Shown here: one piece after another, positions 1 to 7,829 of the stretch
Numbering within the stretch: position 1 is the stretch's first letter
Layout of the letters: each line of letters begins with the position of its first letter
Origin: Bacteroidales bacterium
Lineage (GTDB): Bacteria; Bacteroidota; Bacteroidia; Bacteroidales; F082
NCBI GenBank assembly: GCA_028704385.1
Contig: JAQVLA010000001.1
Location: forward strand, 62,001 to 126,000
Length of the DNA: 64,000 nt
Reading direction: 5' to 3'
The notes under the pieces: generated by a model
Database searches by the model: none
Told to the model about the DNA's origin: nothing
Seen by the model: only the letters and a program-made list of their open reading frames with translations
Program-made: the position numbers and the translations under genes

Positions 1-287
1 ATGCCATAGTCAGCTTGCGATATTCGATTGGCATTAAAGGTGTTGGTTTCAATAATGTCGGCACCAACCTCCAGATAGGCACAATGTATTTTATAGATGA
101 TGGCTGGCTGAGTGAGTGAAAGCAAGTCGTTATTGCCTTGCTGAGGAAAAGCATGACTGGCAAACAGCTCGCCTGCATAATCTTCGGCATGTAGCTTTTC
201 CTGCTGAATAATTGTTCCCATGGCACCATCAAGCACCAGGATTTTCGTTTTGAGGAGCGCTTTAAAAAGTTCAGTTCGCGATTTCAT
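1..287 (-). CDS. metH: Methionine synthase (cobalamin-dependent), N-terminal fragment
   Basis: The gene is read leftward and runs off the left edge, so only about the first 95 residues are visible. They open with MKSRTELFKALL and contain LVLDGAMGT and later ETNTFNANR, which are hallmark segments of the homocysteine-binding (Hcy/S-methyltransferase) barrel at the start of MetH. The enzyme remethylates homocysteine to methionine using methyl-cobalamin and methyltetrahydrofolate. A SAM-I riboswitch lies in its 5' leader, and the divergent neighbour is ahcY, which makes the homocysteine this enzyme consumes. Because the gene is cut, a stand-alone homocysteine methyltransferase without the folate and B12 modules cannot be excluded, but MetH is the usual owner of this context. 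Confidence 0.85.
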   Translation of the reverse strand, partial: MKSRTELFKALLKTKILVLDGAMGTIIQQEKLHAEDYAGELFASHAFPQQGNNDLLSLTQPAIIYKIHCAYLEVGADIIETNTFNANRISQADYG

Positions 288-386
288 GGCAAAAGTTATG
301 TACAGCAATATCAGCTTCACACATTAAGTGAAACCAGGTAAGATACAAAATAGCATTTAATTGCTGCATGGGTTTTTATTCATTTA

Positions 387-494
387 ATTTATCATCACCT
401 GACCAAATGGCCGGTTTAGGTATTAGCACCACTCCTTACCGGGAAGGTTGCTAGAGTTTCGTTGAGCCTAATCTCTCCACTCTTCTTTATAAAT
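387..494 (-). promoter_or_regulatory. SAM-I (S-box) riboswitch in the metH leader
   Basis: Read on the minus strand, the segment carries the S-box landmarks in order: P1 5' arm ATTTAT (494-489); AAGAGTGGAGAGATTAGGCTC; the ACGA turn; ACTCTAGCAACC, with AGAGT pairing to ACTCT to form P2; a P3 hairpin with CCTT/AAGG arms; the core GGTGCTAATACC; a P4 hairpin with GGCC/GGTC arms; and the P1 3' arm ATAAAT (392-387). GCAACC and GGTGCTAAT are near-invariant in this class. It lies 99 bases before the metH start codon. No strong oligo-U terminator is obvious between it and the gene, so the output could be translational; that part is inference. Confidence 0.88.
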
Positions 495-698
495 CAAACA
501 GACCCTTACATTTGATTAAGGAGGTCGATTTGAAATACGAGCCTGCAAATTAACAACAAATCATATGTTTTTGCAATTATTTGTATTAGTTCTAAATTAT
601 AAAAGAAAATTTATTTTCATAAATTACACACAAACAGATGATTAAATCAAACAGTAAAGATGGTATGAATTTTTCAACTCAACAATTCCCTTCCGAAA

Positions 699-731
699 TT
701 TGTTACTTGCTGATAAAAACTGCTAATTTTG
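699..731 (+). promoter_or_regulatory. Bacteroidota-type promoter for ahcY
   Basis: TTTG at 699-702 and TAATTTTG at 724-731 are separated by 21 bases, which fits the -33/-7 arrangement (TTTG, about 19-21 bases, TAnnTTTG) of the Bacteroidota primary sigma factor. The ahcY start lies 43 bases downstream. The stretch 495-698 is AT-rich spacer, and I see nothing else certain in it. Confidence 0.7.
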
Positions 732-774
732 CAACCCCTTTATAAAGATCTAAAAAACTATTTAGCAAAAAGTT

Positions 775-2202
775 ATGAATAATGCCATGACAGCAAATGA
801 AGTCCAATACAAGATTGCCGATATCAAATTAGCATCATGGGGACGAAAAGAAATTGAAATAGCCGAGAAGGAAATGCCCGGCCTGATGTCGTTGCGTGAG
901 AAGTTTGGCAAAGAACAACCTTTGAAAGGTGCCCGTATTTCGGGAAGCTTGCACATGACCATACAAACAGCCGTTTTAATTGAAACATTGCAGGCACTTG
1001 GTGCAAAAGTACGCTGGGCAAGTTGTAATATTTTCTCAACACAGGATCATGCTGCTGCGGCTATTGCAGCCACAGGAATTCCTGTATTTGCCTGGAAAGG
1101 TGAAACCCTGGAGGATTATTGGTGGAGCACCAAACAGGCTTTGACATTTGAAGACGGTCTTGGTCCTGATCTTATCGTGGATGATGGTGGCGATGCAACC
1201 CTGATGATTCACAAAGGTTATGAGATAGAGCAGAATCCTGAGTTATTAAAGAGAACACCAGGAAATAATGAGGAAAAAGCTTTGATGAAAATTCTTCAGG
1301 AAACCTACCTCGAAAATCCAAAACACTGGCACGAAACTGTGAAAAGGTGGAAGGGTGTTTCGGAAGAGACTACAACCGGTGTTCACAGGCTCTATCAGAT
1401 GAAGGAAGCCGGAAAATTACTTGTTCCTGCCATCAATGTGAATGATTCGGTTACAAAATCGAAATTTGATAACCTCTATGGCTGTCGCGAATCGCTGGCC
1501 GATGGCATCAAACGTGCCACGGATGTGATGCTGGCCGGAAAAGTATGTGTGGTTTTGGGTTATGGTGATGTGGGCAAAGGTTCTGCTAAATCACTTAAAG
1601 CTTATGGAGCACGTGTTTTGGTTACCGAGATTGACCCCATCTGCGCACTTCAGGCGGCCATGGAGGGTTACGAGGTTACCACTATTGATGAAGCTTTGAA
1701 GATTGGAAATGTTTTTGTTACCACTACCGGAAACAAAGATGTTATTACGCTCGAACATATGCGTCGGATGAAAGACCAAAGCATCGTGTGCAATATTGGA
1801 CATTTCGATAATGAAATCCAGGTTGATGCTTTGAACGCAGCTGATGATATCGAAAAGATCAATATCAAACCACAGGTGGATAAATATGTTATGCCACAAG
1901 GCAATTCAATTTATCTGCTTGCAGAAGGTCGCCTGGTGAATTTGGGTTGTGCCACCGGCCATCCCAGCTTCGTGATGAGTAATTCATTTACCAATCAAAC
2001 CCTTGCACAGATTGACCTCTGGAAGAATCGCGGAAATTACGAAATTGATGTTTACCGTTTGCCCAAACATTTGGACGAAGAGGTTGCGCGTTTACATCTG
2101 GAACAAATTGGTGTGAAGTTGACCAAACTTACCAAAGAACAGGCTGATTATATCGGAGTTCCTGTTGAAGGCCCCTATAAACCAGATCATTACAGATATT
2201 AA
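775..2202 (+). CDS. ahcY: Adenosylhomocysteinase (S-adenosylhomocysteine hydrolase)
   Basis: This enzyme hydrolyses S-adenosylhomocysteine to adenosine and homocysteine, relieving product inhibition of methyltransferases. It has 475 residues, the expected length. Visible family marks are [13 protein letters not shown] near residue 60, [14 protein letters not shown] near 84-97 (substrate-binding Asp/His), the NAD-binding loop GYGDVGKG near 261-268, [14 protein letters not shown] in the C-terminal part and the terminal KPDHYRY that caps the cofactor site. A second in-frame Met sits at residue 5, so the start could be 12 bases later. It is divergent from metH, forming a methyl-cycle locus, and is followed by a strong terminator. 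It is transcribed from its own promoter, and no riboswitch is seen on this side. Confidence 0.97.
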   Translation: MNNAMTANEVQYKIADIKLASWGRKEIEIAEKEMPGLMSLREKFGKEQPLKGARISGSLHMTIQTAVLIETLQALGAKVRWASCNIFSTQDHAAAAIAATGIPVFAWKGETLEDYWWSTKQALTFEDGLGPDLIVDDGGDATLMIHKGYEIEQNPELLKRTPGNNEEKALMKILQETYLENPKHWHETVKRWKGVSEETTTGVHRLYQMKEAGKLLVPAINVNDSVTKSKFDNLYGCRESLADGIKRATDVMLAGKVCVVLGYGDVGKGSAKSLKAYGARVLVTEIDPICALQAAMEGYEVTTIDEALKIGNVFVTTTGNKDVITLEHMRRMKDQSIVCNIGHFDNEIQVDALNAADDIEKINIKPQVDKYVMPQGNSIYLLAEGRLVNLGCATGHPSFVMSNSFTNQTLAQIDLWKNRGNYEIDVYRLPKHLDEEVARLHLEQIGVKLTKLTKEQADYIGVPVEGPYKPDHYRY

Positions 2203-2220
2203 TGTCTTTTGGTTTAATAA

Positions 2221-2259
2221 AAAAAACACCTTTCGTAATGTTCGGAAGGTGTTTTTTTT
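2221..2259. terminator. Bidirectional intrinsic terminator between ahcY and the leftward lipoprotein gene
   Basis: A stem with arms AAACACCTTTCG and CGGAAGGTGTTT is flanked by an A-run on the left and a T-run on the right. It can therefore end transcription from both convergent genes. Confidence 0.88.
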
Positions 2260-2285
2260 GTGAAAGAATCTGCTTTAGCAAAACA

Positions 2286-2750
2286 TCAGTTGTAAATCCG
2301 TAAAGATTGTCCGTTGTAAGTGGTTTGATATTGTATCAGAGGCCATTTGCCATCGCCTTCAATAATGCTTCCATTGAGCAGGAGATATGAGATGTCATTA
2401 CATTCATCATAGGCCATTGGATAATATTCACCCACAACAAGCCGGGTACATACATTTCCTTCGCAGCAGCGGTTTGGCTCGTTTGGCGGCATGCGATCGT
2501 AGGCCAAAAACTCATTTTGGGTCATACGATACACTATGATGCCACGGCTGGGTGAATCGGCTGTAAGATACATCCACCCTCCAACCGTATTCAGTTCCTG
2601 ATAAAAAGTCCCGTTAGGATCAATGGTAATATTGATATAAACCTTGGGATCATTGGGATTGATTTCTTCTTTGCGACAAGCCGAAAGAATTAAGATCATC
2701 ATTATGATTGTGGTAACGAATCCGGATTTATAAGTACTAATTTTTGGCAT
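2286..2750 (-). CDS. Lipoprotein with a degenerate Rieske-like C-terminal region
   Basis: From the Met at 2750 the protein has 154 residues and a typical lipoprotein signal ending in the lipobox LSAC. An upstream Met at 2780 is possible but gives an overlong n-region. The rest contains GIIVYR, then MPPNEPNRCC, a second Cys group, and GDGKWPLIQY followed by GQSLRIYN. This order resembles the small Rieske-type ferredoxin-like lipoproteins of Bacteroidota. The canonical paired CxH/CxxH ligands are not all present, so an iron-sulfur cluster is doubtful. It is a single gene, convergent with ahcY and sharing its terminator. Function is unknown; the fold assignment is inference from spacing and motifs. 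Confidence 0.7.
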   Translation of the reverse strand: MPKISTYKSGFVTTIIMMILILSACRKEEINPNDPKVYINITIDPNGTFYQELNTVGGWMYLTADSPSRGIIVYRMTQNEFLAYDRMPPNEPNRCCEGNVCTRLVVGEYYPMAYDECNDISYLLLNGSIIEGDGKWPLIQYQTTYNGQSLRIYN

Positions 2751-2812
2751 GATTGCAAGATAACGCACAGGGAATGTCATTATTACGTATATAAAGGGAG
2801 AATAATTTTTGG

Positions 2813-2820
2813 CAAAGATA
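2813..2820 (-). promoter_or_regulatory. Probable -7 element for the leftward lipoprotein gene
   Basis: On the minus strand this reads TATCTTTG, matching TAnnTTTG, about 60 bases before the preferred start at 2750 (33 bases before the alternative start at 2780). No clear TTTG -33 element is at the right distance. Confidence 0.5.
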
Positions 2821-2872
2821 GTTTGCTTTAGGATGTTATAGGAGAATTGCTGCTGTGTGATTTAAATTTTTG

Positions 2873-2880
2873 TAGGTTTG
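2873..2880 (+). promoter_or_regulatory. Probable -7 element for the small lipoprotein/sensor genes
   Basis: TAGGTTTG matches TAnnTTTG and lies 16 bases before the ATG at 2897. TGTG at 2855-2858 is a weak -33 candidate. Confidence 0.5.
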
Positions 2881-2896
2881 TTAACTGAAATTTTAA

Positions 2897-3160
2897 ATGA
2901 AGACTAAATCCATATTGAGATTTTTGTTGCTGATTGGTTTTATTGTACTCCAACTGATAATTCAATCGTGCAGTTTGTTGGAGCGACCGGGTGCGGAAAA
3001 GAAAAACCAAAAAATAGAGCGTGATTTACAACGTGAAGCTGATAAGGAATATCAACAGGCGCAGAAGCAACATCTCGAAAGGCAATCGGATGCTACCCGG
3101 ACTATGATGAAAAAGATGGAACGTAAAAATAAAAAATGGCTGAAATCGAAGAATCGTTGA
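2897..3160 (+). CDS. Small charged lipoprotein of unknown function
   Basis: The 87-residue product begins MKTKSILRFLLLIGF and has the lipobox IQSC around residue 25, so it should be a lipid-anchored envelope protein. The mature part is almost entirely Lys, Arg, Glu and Gln, with a likely helical stretch (RDLQREADKEYQQAQKQHLE) and a very basic tail (MKKMERKNKKWLKSKNR). No known domain is recognised. It overlaps the next gene by 25 bases and shares its promoter, so the two are probably translated from one message. That overlap supports the reality of this gene but also leaves the sensor start open. Confidence 0.65.
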   Translation: MKTKSILRFLLLIGFIVLQLIIQSCSLLERPGAEKKNQKIERDLQREADKEYQQAQKQHLERQSDATRTMMKKMERKNKKWLKSKNR

Positions 3161-6100
3161 ATAAGCCGGTTTTTTTGAATTTTGAATCCGGATTTGCTGA
3201 AATAACTTTTTTCGGGCCTGTTTTACTTTTGTTTTTTTTGATGATTTTTAATCCGGTTGTCATGGCTCAACAGCTTCCTGACAGGCTTGTATTTGAGCGT
3301 ATTTTATCGGAAAATGTACGAATCGAGAAAGGATTGAGCCAGAATACCGTAAATACTATGATTCAGGACTCGGAAGGCTTTATGTGGTTTGGCACCTGGG
3401 ACGGACTGAATCGTTATGACGGATATAACTTTTTGATATACAACAAAAGCAACGGCTTAAGCAACGAAACGATCAGGGCTTTGTTTCAGCGTAACGATAC
3501 CTTATGGGTTGGAACAGAGTATGGGCTTAATATTTTACAGATGTCCACTGGTGAGATATCTAATTTTTATCATGATGAACAAGACTCTACAAGTCTCAGC
3601 AGCAATGTGATCAACCATATTTTCGAAGATCACCTTGGTGTGATTTGGATAAGTACGGATGCCGGATTATCGGCTTTCAGACCGGCTAGTGGGGGTTTTT
3701 CGCGTGTGATTAGCAGAGACTATGGTAATCCGCTGAGAAGCAACAACATGAATATGGCCACACAAGATTCGCTGGATAATTATTGGATTGCCACAAGTTA
3801 TGGATTGGTGTTGTATGAGATTGAAAATCGGAGCGTGACGAGGTTTTTTCATATTTCGGGAGATTCCAGCAGTTTGCCCGACAATCATGTAAATTCGCTG
3901 GCATTTGATCAGTCAGGCAGATTATGGGTAGGTACAAGAGCTGGTTTATGCCAGTATATACCGGAGAGCCGTAACTTTATTACCATAGATTATCATGGAC
4001 AATTAAAACCTGAAATAACAACGATTCATGTTGATGGCAATCGGGGTTTGTGGCTGGGCACGAATGGCGACGGGTTAATTTATTATAGTTTTAGCGATAA
4101 TACGTTCAAACAGTTTGAGCATCTTGCCAACAGGCCATATTCAATTTCTGACAACAGGATATATTCATTGTATAGTGATCATTATAATAATTTGTGGGTT
4201 GGTACATTTAACGGATTAAATAAATTTGACAGCAGATCGCCGAAATTTCGGTTGTACAGGTCGCAGCCTGACTCGGATAATGGCTTTGTGAATAATTCGG
4301 TTTGGGCTTTTCTGGAAGCTGAGGAAGGAAAGATATGGATTGGCACAGATCAGGGAATAACCATTGCGGATAAAAAAAATAACACCTTTGAATTGCTGAA
4401 ACCCAGGCAAGAGACAAAGTTTGGAATATCACAAAATCTTGTCAGGAGATTGTTTCGCGACAGCAAAGGATATTATTGGATTGGTTTCAGAAACAGTGGT
4501 TTAAGCCGGTATGATCCAAAAACAAAGACATTTAAACATTTTGAGTCGAATCCTAAAAATCCCTATGCCCTGCCAAATGATTATGTTACAGATATCCAAG
4601 AAGATAGTCTCGGACGTATTTGGTTCGCCACAGATGATGGCCTGGCACGTTTGAATGAAACGGGAGATGGATTTATTATTTACAGAAATCAAGCCGGCAA
4701 AACTGGTAGTTTACCTTCTAACCGGGTTTATGACCTGTTTATTGATCGTTCGGGAAGATATTGGCTGGCAACACTTTCCGGATTAGCCTTGTACAATTAT
4801 AAGGAAGATCAGTTTATTACTTTTCAGAGTAACGATGCCAACCGGCATTTATATACAACAGGTGGAGATAAGCTTTTTTCGATCACCGAACATAAAGATG
4901 GGACGCTCTGGCTGGGAACACGAGGAGAGGGCTTGCTGGTCTTTGATCCCGAAACCGAACGATATAAACGATTCACCGAAGAAAACGGATTGTCGAATAA
5001 CGTTACCTATAAAGCGCTGGAGGATTCTGATGGCATTATCTGGATAACAACAAATTGGGGTCTTTCGCGCTACAATCCGTCAGATTCCAGTTTTAGCAAA
5101 TATGATGTAACGGATGGATTGCAAAGCAACGAATTTAACCTGAATGCAGCCATGCTGGCCGCTGATGGCGAAATTTATATTGGTGGCATGAATGGCTATA
5201 ATGTGTTTTATCCGGATGAGATACTTGTGAATACAAATCCGCCACCGGTCCGGATTACTGCATTTAAAAAGTTTAACCTGCTTCAGCAGAAGAACTTTAA
5301 GGATGGTGATACGATTATTCTGAATTATGATGATAACTATTTTGCGTTCGAGTTTGCAGCCCTGGATTTCACAAACCCTTATAAAAATAAGTATCGTTTC
5401 ATACTCGAAAACTATAGCAGAAACTGGGTTGAACGGGATGCCAATCAACGATTCGCTGAGTTTGCACGGGTAAGCGCAGGCACCTATTTTTTTAGGTTAA
5501 TGGCCTCGAATAGCGATGGCTATTGGAATACCAAAGGAATTAGTCTGACCATAATAATACTACCTGCCTGGTACGATACCTGGTGGTTCAGGGGAATGGC
5601 AGTGCTTTTACTTATTTTTGCAGTATATGGGCTTATAGTTATCAGATTGAATGTGTTACGCAGAAAACATGAGGTTGAAAAAAAATACCTTGCTTTCGAA
5701 AAGCAATTGTATCAGTTGGAACAAAAAGCACTTCAGCTTCAGATGAATCCACATTTTTTGTTTAATTCTCTTAATAGTATTCAGAGTTTCGTTGTGAATA
5801 ATGACATTGACAATGCCATTCACTATCTATCCAAATTTTCACAACTGATGCGCCGGATTTTAAGCAATTCAGCCGAAAGCTCTGTATTGTTACGCGACGA
5901 ATTGCAGGCACTAAAACTATATATCGAAATAGAAAGTCTTCGGTTTCACGGCAAGTTTACATTCACCATTGAGGTGGATACGGAGATTGACGACAGTTTT
6001 ATTGAAATACCACCCATGATTCTTCAGCCTTATGTAGAGAATGCGATACTGCATGGTTTAATGCATAGTCCAAAAAAAGGTCATTTACAGATTGCCGTTA

Positions 6101-6348
6101 AGCTTGAAGGAGAAAATATTCTCTGTATTATACAGGATGACGGCATTGGTCGTGAACGGGCAGCTCAGATACGGAAAGAATCGGGCATCGAACGAAAATC
6201 GCGTGGTATGCTAATCACAAAGGAACGTCTGGATGTACTTAATCAATACACTGAAGATATTTATGTTGTGAAGGTTATAGATCTTTTTGACAAGGATGGG
6301 CAGGCTTGCGGAACACGTGTCGAGATAAGAATTCATTATAATGAGTAA
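3136..6348 (+). CDS. Two-component sensor: ligand-binding propeller, Y_Y_Y domain and LytS-type histidine kinase
   Basis: This is a 1070-residue envelope sensor. A hydrophobic signal segment near residues 26-45 ends in VVMAQQ. It is followed by a long series of Reg_prop-type repeats (about 24 residues each, with the recurring pattern DSxGxxWxGT, for example GFMWFGTWDGLNRYD and RLWVGTRAGL), which form two periplasmic propellers. A Y_Y_Y domain precedes one membrane helix near 815-838. The cytoplasmic part is a LytS/His_kinase module: QMNPHFLFNSLNS with the phospho-acceptor His at 873, an N-box YVENAILHGL near 966 and DDGIGRERA near 1001. There is no receiver domain in the same chain; the LytTR regulator is the next gene. 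The start overlaps the upstream lipoprotein. The signal sensed is unknown, and in this phylum such propellers often read glycans or envelope state. Confidence 0.93.
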   Translation: MAEIEESLNKPVFLNFESGFAEITFFGPVLLLFFLMIFNPVVMAQQLPDRLVFERILSENVRIEKGLSQNTVNTMIQDSEGFMWFGTWDGLNRYDGYNFLIYNKSNGLSNETIRALFQRNDTLWVGTEYGLNILQMSTGEISNFYHDEQDSTSLSSNVINHIFEDHLGVIWISTDAGLSAFRPASGGFSRVISRDYGNPLRSNNMNMATQDSLDNYWIATSYGLVLYEIENRSVTRFFHISGDSSSLPDNHVNSLAFDQSGRLWVGTRAGLCQYIPESRNFITIDYHGQLKPEITTIHVDGNRGLWLGTNGDGLIYYSFSDNTFKQFEHLANRPYSISDNRIYSLYSDHYNNLWVGTFNGLNKFDSRSPKFRLYRSQPDSDNGFVNNSVWAFLEAEEGKIWIGTDQGITIADKKNNTFELLKPRQETKFGISQNLVRRLFRDSKGYYWIGFRNSGLSRYDPKTKTFKHFESNPKNPYALPNDYVTDIQEDSLGRIWFATDDGLARLNETGDGFIIYRNQAGKTGSLPSNRVYDLFIDRSGRYWLATLSGLALYNYKEDQFITFQSNDANRHLYTTGGDKLFSITEHKDGTLWLGTRGEGLLVFDPETERYKRFTEENGLSNNVTYKALEDSDGIIWITTNWGLSRYNPSDSSFSKYDVTDGLQSNEFNLNAAMLAADGEIYIGGMNGYNVFYPDEILVNTNPPPVRITAFKKFNLLQQKNFKDGDTIILNYDDNYFAFEFAALDFTNPYKNKYRFILENYSRNWVERDANQRFAEFARVSAGTYFFRLMASNSDGYWNTKGISLTIIILPAWYDTWWFRGMAVLLLIFAVYGLIVIRLNVLRRKHEVEKKYLAFEKQLYQLEQKALQLQMNPHFLFNSLNSIQSFVVNNDIDNAIHYLSKFSQLMRRILSNSAESSVLLRDELQALKLYIEIESLRFHGKFTFTIEVDTEIDDSFIEIPPMILQPYVENAILHGLMHSPKKGHLQIAVKLEGENILCIIQDDGIGRERAAQIRKESGIERKSRGMLITKERLDVLNQYTEDIYVVKVIDLFDKDGQACGTRVEIRIHYNE

Positions 6349-6369
6349 CTTTGTTAAAACATTAAAACT

Positions 6370-7116
6370 ATGATCAGAGCTGTAATTGTTGAAGATGAGC
6401 TTAAATCAAGAGAAACGCTGCGTGGCCTGCTCAGCCGTTTTTGTGATGATGTATTGGTTTGTGCCGAAGCAGGCGGTGTTCAGTCGGGCAAAGAAGCTAT
6501 TCAGGAACATCAGCCCGATTTGGTTTTTCTGGATATTGAAATGCCGGATGGGAGCGGTTTTAGATTACTCGAACGCCTTGAGGAAATAAATTTCGAAATT
6601 GTATTTACAACAGCTTTTGAGCAGTTTGCCATAAAAGCGATCAGATATGCGGCGCTGGATTATTTGTTAAAACCAATCATGCCCGAAGAACTGGTGGCTG
6701 CGGTTGAAAAAGTAAGGCAACTGAAGCAAAAAAAGAGCAATCAAAAACAGATTGAAGTCTTACTCAACAACCTTAATCCCGACCAGTTGGAATCAAAAAA
6801 AATAGTGCTTTCTACTTCCGAAAAAATTCATGTTGTTGCAATGAATGATATTATCCGCTGTGAATCAGATAACTATTATACTCATTTTTATTTTACAAAC
6901 GGCTCACATTTGTTGATCAGCAAAACACTTAAAGATGTAGAAAGTCTTTTGGAAGAAGGGAATTTTATCCGGCCACACAAATCACACCTTATTAATACTA
7001 AGTATATCCGGAATTTTAATCGCGAACAAGTAGCCATATTGCTTGCCGATGGTAGTGTGATACCCGTTTCGAGAAGGAAGAAAGAAAAAATTCTGGAAAT
7101 TATAAATCAATTATAA
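6370..7116 (+). CDS. LytTR-family response regulator
   Basis: The 248-residue protein has an N-terminal receiver domain (MIRAVIVEDE acidic pocket, phospho-acceptor Asp55 in FLDIEMPDGSGF, Lys in LLKPI near 102) and a C-terminal LytTR DNA-binding domain (IHVVAMNDIIRCESDNYYT, FIRPHKSHLINTKYI and the final VSRRKKEKI). It lies 21 bases after the propeller-kinase gene and is its evident partner: LytS-type kinases pair with LytTR regulators. Its targets are not shown by the sequence; the small membrane protein and the TonB receptor module downstream are candidates only by position. Confidence 0.95.
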   Translation: MIRAVIVEDELKSRETLRGLLSRFCDDVLVCAEAGGVQSGKEAIQEHQPDLVFLDIEMPDGSGFRLLERLEEINFEIVFTTAFEQFAIKAIRYAALDYLLKPIMPEELVAAVEKVRQLKQKKSNQKQIEVLLNNLNPDQLESKKIVLSTSEKIHVVAMNDIIRCESDNYYTHFYFTNGSHLLISKTLKDVESLLEEGNFIRPHKSHLINTKYIRNFNREQVAILLADGSVIPVSRRKKEKILEIINQL

Positions 7117-7264
7117 GTTCTTGTAACACGCTAATAAATAACGAAATAGGTTAAATTGTTTGCCCCTTAAACTTGAAAATTGGTGCCGTTTTCTTTTTTT
7201 AAATAGCAAAAATTATATTTCTTTTATTACTTTTAGCATCTTTAACTGGAAAATAAATCTACCT

Positions 7265-7699
7265 ATGGAAGATTTTATTTATATTTTGATTGGTGTTATC
7301 TGGTTGGTTTTTAGCGTGATCAAAGGTAGTCAGAAACGAAAAACCCAGGAACAGAGCCGGCAAACAGGAAATACTCAGAAAAAAGAGAGATCATTTGAAG
7401 ATATTTTGTCAGAGATGTTAGGGGAAGTACCAGAGCCTCAAACTGTATTTCAGGAAGTTAGTGAGCAGGAAAGTACAACTGAAATCGTTGAAGCTGAAGT
7501 AGGAGAAGCGTATCAATCACTTGAAGATTTGTACCTGATTGATCAGAAAGAACAGTTAGAAAAGGAGGAAATGAGTATAGATAATTCGGTAAAGAGAGTT
7601 ATAGAACCACAAGCTATTAAGAAAAATAAGGGTCGTGAACCTTTCGATTTACGCAGGGCAATAATCTACCAGGCCATATTGGAAAGGCCTTATGTTTAA
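7265..7699 (+). CDS. Small single-pass membrane protein with an acidic cytoplasmic tail
   Basis: Translation most likely starts at MEDFIYILIGVIW (7265); an earlier in-frame start exists but would bury the membrane helix. The 144-residue product has one N-terminal transmembrane segment (about residues 3-20), a basic stretch (KGSQKRKTQEQ) that predicts the tail lies in the cytoplasm, then a strongly acidic Glu-rich low-complexity region and a conserved-looking end (PFDLRRAIIYQAILERPYV). That last motif is common to a group of uncharacterised Bacteroidota proteins. No function can be assigned. Confidence 0.75.
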   Translation: MEDFIYILIGVIWLVFSVIKGSQKRKTQEQSRQTGNTQKKERSFEDILSEMLGEVPEPQTVFQEVSEQESTTEIVEAEVGEAYQSLEDLYLIDQKEQLEKEEMSIDNSVKRVIEPQAIKKNKGREPFDLRRAIIYQAILERPYV

Positions 7700-7748
7700 T
7701 TGTTTGTTAAGCTTTTAGGAACTTTTTTGTTAAGGTGTGGTGGTTTTT

Positions 7749-7781
7749 CTTGGATAGTAAAATGAATTATTTCTATCTTTA
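7749..7781 (+). promoter_or_regulatory. Weak promoter candidate for the TonB receptor operon
   Basis: CTTG at 7749-7752 and TATCTTTA at 7774-7781 have the right 21-base spacing, but each has one mismatch to the Bacteroidota consensus. The receptor start is 48 bases downstream. Confidence 0.35.
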
Positions 7782-7829
7782 CCGGCCTTAAACGCACATA
7801 AAGAGTAGTATAACATAAAATTACATGGT

